Assembly (NCBI GenBank): GCA_900756555.1
Contig: CAAEKP010000087.1
Location: 1-8,020 of the forward strand
Length of the DNA: 8,020 bases
Reading direction: 5' to 3'
DNA from: Peptococcaceae bacterium
GTDB lineage: Bacteria; Bacillota; Peptococcia; Peptococcales; Peptococcaceae
The notes under the pieces: generated by a model
Seen by the model: the letters and a program-made list of their open reading frames with translations, nothing else
What the model was told of the DNA's origin: nothing
Databases searched by the model: none
Program-made: the position numbers and the translations under genes
In this document: in pieces, positions 6,275 through 8,020 of the stretch
Numbering within the stretch: position 1 is the first letter of the stretch
How the letters are laid out: each line of letters starts with the position of its first letter

Positions 6275-6323
6275 AACATATTGGAATAAAGAAAAATACA
6301 ACAATCAGAGAGGAGGAACAGAA

Positions 6324-7580
6324 ATGTTCCATTTTGTTTATGCTGATGAAGATGGCAATGGATATATTGATGAAGATTATTTTGGGCTGGGTATGCTGGG
6401 CGCTAATTTTGTAGAGCCTGGTGAGGATGAGGTAATTCCTCTGCCGGAGGGTGCCAGCCTGACCATGATTCCCAATCGGGCACCAGTGGTTATCAATGAT
6501 GAAGATCAGTTTACGCTGTATCCGGGAGAAGGCTGGGTGATGGGGGCATTGCTGCCGCAGGGCTATACCCGTACATTGCTGCCGGCTTTTGTAAATCATG
6601 AAGGCGCTGACGGTCTGCCTCTGTTTGGCTACTCCGCTGTATTTGCGCAGGATGGTGAACTGTATGTGGCTGCTGTGCCTACCGATGAAGATTACAAATG
6701 GAATCCGCAGTATTTTAATACCGATGATTTAGCGGAACGGGTGGAAGCATTGCAGAATAAATTCCCGGATAATCGCTTACTGAAACAGTTAGGCCACTGT
6801 GCATTGACCTATGGTTGTTTTACTGCGCAGAATATGTTTTATCATCGCTGGGAGGCTGGCATTCCAGTATCGCCAGTGTGCAATGCCCGTTGTTTGGGCT
6901 GCATTTCTTTACAGCCTAGTGAATGCTGCCCGTCACCGCAGAGCCGTCTGACCTTTGTGCCTACTGTGCAGGAAGTGGTGGAACTGGCAGTTCATCATTT
7001 GCAGGATGCGCCGGAGGGCATTATCAGCTTTGGGCAGGGCTGCGAAGGCGACCCGAGTATGCAGGCAGATTTGATTGCCAAAGCCATCAAAGAGATTCGC
7101 TGCCAGACCGATAACGGCACTATTAATATGAACACCAATGCAGGCAACACCGAAGGCATCAAAAAAATCGTGGATGCCGGTATTGACTCTCTGCGGGTGA
7201 GCTTGAACAGTGGCACGGATGCTGTGTATAACGCATATTATCGTCCCACCAATTATACTTTTGACAATGTGCGTCAATCTTTGCGCTATGCCGCGGACAA
7301 CGGCGTGTATACCTATCTGAATCTGCTTACCTTTCCGGGCATTAACGATTGCGCCGATGAGGTGGAAAGCCTGTTGCAGCTGGTGCAGGATAATGATGTA
7401 AAAGCCATTCAGGTGCGCAATCTGAATATTGACCCGGAAACCATGAAGCCAATCATTGATTTATTGCAGGAAGAGCCTCTGGGTGTGCCGGCATTTTTGA
7501 ATATTTTGGCGGAAGAATTGCCGGATGTAGCCATTGGCAACTATACAAAACCTTTTAGAAGAAAAAGCTTGACTATTTAA
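6324..7580 (+). CDS. Radical SAM protein of unknown function
   Basis: A 418-residue protein. The CX3CX2C cluster motif (C186, C190, C193, in VCNARCLGC) would bind the 4Fe-4S cluster that cleaves S-adenosylmethionine. Further expected parts are SFGQGCEGDP (235-244) in the place of the usual GGE-like motif, NMNTNAG (268-274), and SLRVSLNS (289-296). The first 170 or so residues form a separate, acidic N-terminal domain that I do not recognise, opening with an EF-hand-like DEDGNGYID (8-16). The C-terminal part lacks an obvious second cysteine cluster of SPASM type. Overall it resembles a conserved hypothetical Bacillota family that I recall near rpmE; the substrate is unknown. The start at 6324 is chosen because AGAGGAGG lies seven bases upstream. 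A longer in-frame start at 6255 falls inside the element's hairpin and has no such site. Confidence 0.9.
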   Translation: MFHFVYADEDGNGYIDEDYFGLGMLGANFVEPGEDEVIPLPEGASLTMIPNRAPVVINDEDQFTLYPGEGWVMGALLPQGYTRTLLPAFVNHEGADGLPLFGYSAVFAQDGELYVAAVPTDEDYKWNPQYFNTDDLAERVEALQNKFPDNRLLKQLGHCALTYGCFTAQNMFYHRWEAGIPVSPVCNARCLGCISLQPSECCPSPQSRLTFVPTVQEVVELAVHHLQDAPEGIISFGQGCEGDPSMQADLIAKAIKEIRCQTDNGTINMNTNAGNTEGIKKIVDAGIDSLRVSLNSGTDAVYNAYYRPTNYTFDNVRQSLRYAADNGVYTYLNLLTFPGINDCADEVESLLQLVQDNDVKAIQVRNLNIDPETMKPIIDLLQEEPLGVPAFLNILAEELPDVAIGNYTKPFRRKSLTI

Positions 7581-7597
7581 GATACGGACAGTATACT
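7569..7597 (+). promoter_or_regulatory. Promoter of rpmE
   Basis: TTGACT (7569-7574) and TATACT (7592-7597) are separated by 17 bases. The -35 box overlaps the last codons of the radical SAM gene. Transcription would start near 7604 and give a leader of about 70 bases. rpmE can therefore be expressed alone or by read-through, since no terminator separates the two genes. Confidence 0.8.
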
Positions 7598-7626
7598 ATA
7601 GAAATGCGATAGAAGGATATCGTGCC

Positions 7627-7647
7627 CATGGCAGAGAGGCTGCCATG
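7627..7647 (+). promoter_or_regulatory. Hairpin in the rpmE leader
   Basis: CATGGCAG (7627-7634) and CTGCCATG (7640-7647) form a perfect 8-bp stem with a 5-base loop AGAGG. No T-run follows, so it is not a terminator. It lies about 17 bases before the ribosome binding site of rpmE. Ribosomal protein genes often carry autoregulatory leaders, and L31 leader motifs have been proposed in several phyla. I cannot confirm that this hairpin belongs to one. Confidence 0.45.
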
Positions 7648-7677
7648 TATATTCGATAAGAGAAAGAGGTGTAAGGA

Positions 7678-7881
7678 ATGAGAGAAGGAATTCACCCAAA
7701 ATATGAAACTGTAAAAGTTATCTGCGCTTGCGGTAACGAATTTGAAACAAGATCTACTGTTGGTAAAGATATTAAAGTAGAAATTTGTTCTCAGTGCCAT
7801 CCTTTCTACACTGGCAAACAGCGTGTACATGCTGCTGCAGGTAGAGTTGAAGCATTCAACAAAAAATTCAACAGAAAATAA
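7678..7881 (+). CDS. rpmE: Large ribosomal subunit protein bL31, zinc-binding type
   Basis: A 67-residue ribosomal protein of the 50S subunit, taking part in the bridge to the small subunit. It starts MREGIHPKY and carries all four zinc ligands, C16 and C18 (CAC) and C37 and C40 (CSQC). This marks the zinc-containing form rather than the zinc-free paralogue induced under zinc limitation. Length is normal for this form. AAGAGGTG about six bases upstream is the ribosome binding site. It has its own promoter and terminator, so it is a single-gene unit that may also receive read-through from the radical SAM gene. Confidence 0.97.
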   Translation: MREGIHPKYETVKVICACGNEFETRSTVGKDIKVEICSQCHPFYTGKQRVHAAAGRVEAFNKKFNRK

Positions 7882-7892
7882 GCTTAAATATA

Positions 7893-7927
7893 AAAGACCT
7901 TTCGCGGTTCAGCGGAAGGTCTTTTTT
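7893..7927 (+). terminator. Terminator of rpmE and likely intron insertion target
   Basis: A 12-bp stem (7894-7905 with 7912-7923, one T-G pair) closes loop GGTTCA, and six T residues (7922-7927) run from the base of the stem. It ends 12 to 46 bases after the rpmE stop. A group II intron begins two bases after the T-run. Confidence 0.92.
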
Positions 7928-7929
7928 CA

Positions 7930-8020
7930 GTGCGCCCAGCATGGGCGCAGTCTAAAGGGTGGAAGTCCCGAAGCCGCCCCGTAGCGGGAAGGCAATAGCG
8001 GAACCTCAAGGGTGTCCACC
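7930..8020 (+). mobile_element. Group II intron, 5' end only, class C-like
   Basis: The sequence opens GTGCGCCC, the usual group II 5' splice-site start. A 7-bp hairpin follows (7931-7937 with 7943-7949), then CAGTCTAAAGGGTGGAAG with GGG/CCC pairing (7957-7959 with 7967-7969), a GC-rich stem near 7973-7988, and CTCAAGGGTGTCC (8005-8017). This order matches my memory of domain I of class IIC introns such as the Oceanobacillus iheyensis intron. Placement directly behind an intrinsic terminator on the same strand is the known target habit of class C introns. The rest of the ribozyme and any reverse transcriptase gene lie beyond the window, so completeness is unknown. Confidence 0.85.

Noticed and set aside
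6255..6323. Longer start for the radical SAM gene (23 extra residues)
   Set aside because: The extra codons lie in the right hairpin of the dispersed element and the leader. The ATG at 6324 has an excellent AGAGGAGG at ideal distance.

Overview
The window looks like a chromosomal segment of an anaerobic Bacillota bacterium of moderate GC. The clues are a classical T-box, AGGAGG-type ribosome binding sites, sigma-70-type promoters with 17-bp spacers, an OFA-family carrier and a group IIC-like intron. My best guess is the Negativicutes (Phascolarctobacterium-like), but that rests on general impression and is weak.

Layout. Positions 1-914 hold no gene I can support. They contain two almost identical intrinsic terminators 304 bp apart, a 51-bp palindrome, and copy 1 of a dispersed hairpin-flanked element (387-568). 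Positions 786-4640 are one minus-strand unit: a strong promoter, a serine-type T-box leader, serC, serA, a histidine-phosphatase gene that is probably the phosphoserine phosphatase, and an intrinsic terminator. In transcription order these are the three steps from 3-phosphoglycerate to L-serine, switched by uncharged tRNA-Ser. Upstream of the T-box promoter lies a minus-strand OFA-family MFS carrier (4686-5888). Diverging from it on the plus strand is a radical SAM gene of unknown function (6324-7580). Its leader contains copy 2 of the dispersed element (6137-6274), placed so that the predicted transcript starts almost at the element's first base. Next comes rpmE (zinc-type ribosomal protein L31) with its own promoter, a leader hairpin and a strong terminator. 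Two bases after that terminator's T-run the 5' end of a group II intron begins (7930), and it runs off the window.

The most unusual item is the dispersed element. Two copies, 182 and 138 bp, share an ungapped 91-bp core (66 of 91 bases identical by hand count). The core is bracketed by arms that begin GTAGGGCGG and end CCGCCG. The arm sequences differ between copies, yet in each copy they remain self-complementary and complementary to each other. I do not recognise a named family. It could be a non-autonomous mobile repeat, a structured RNA, or a repeat co-opted as a leader.
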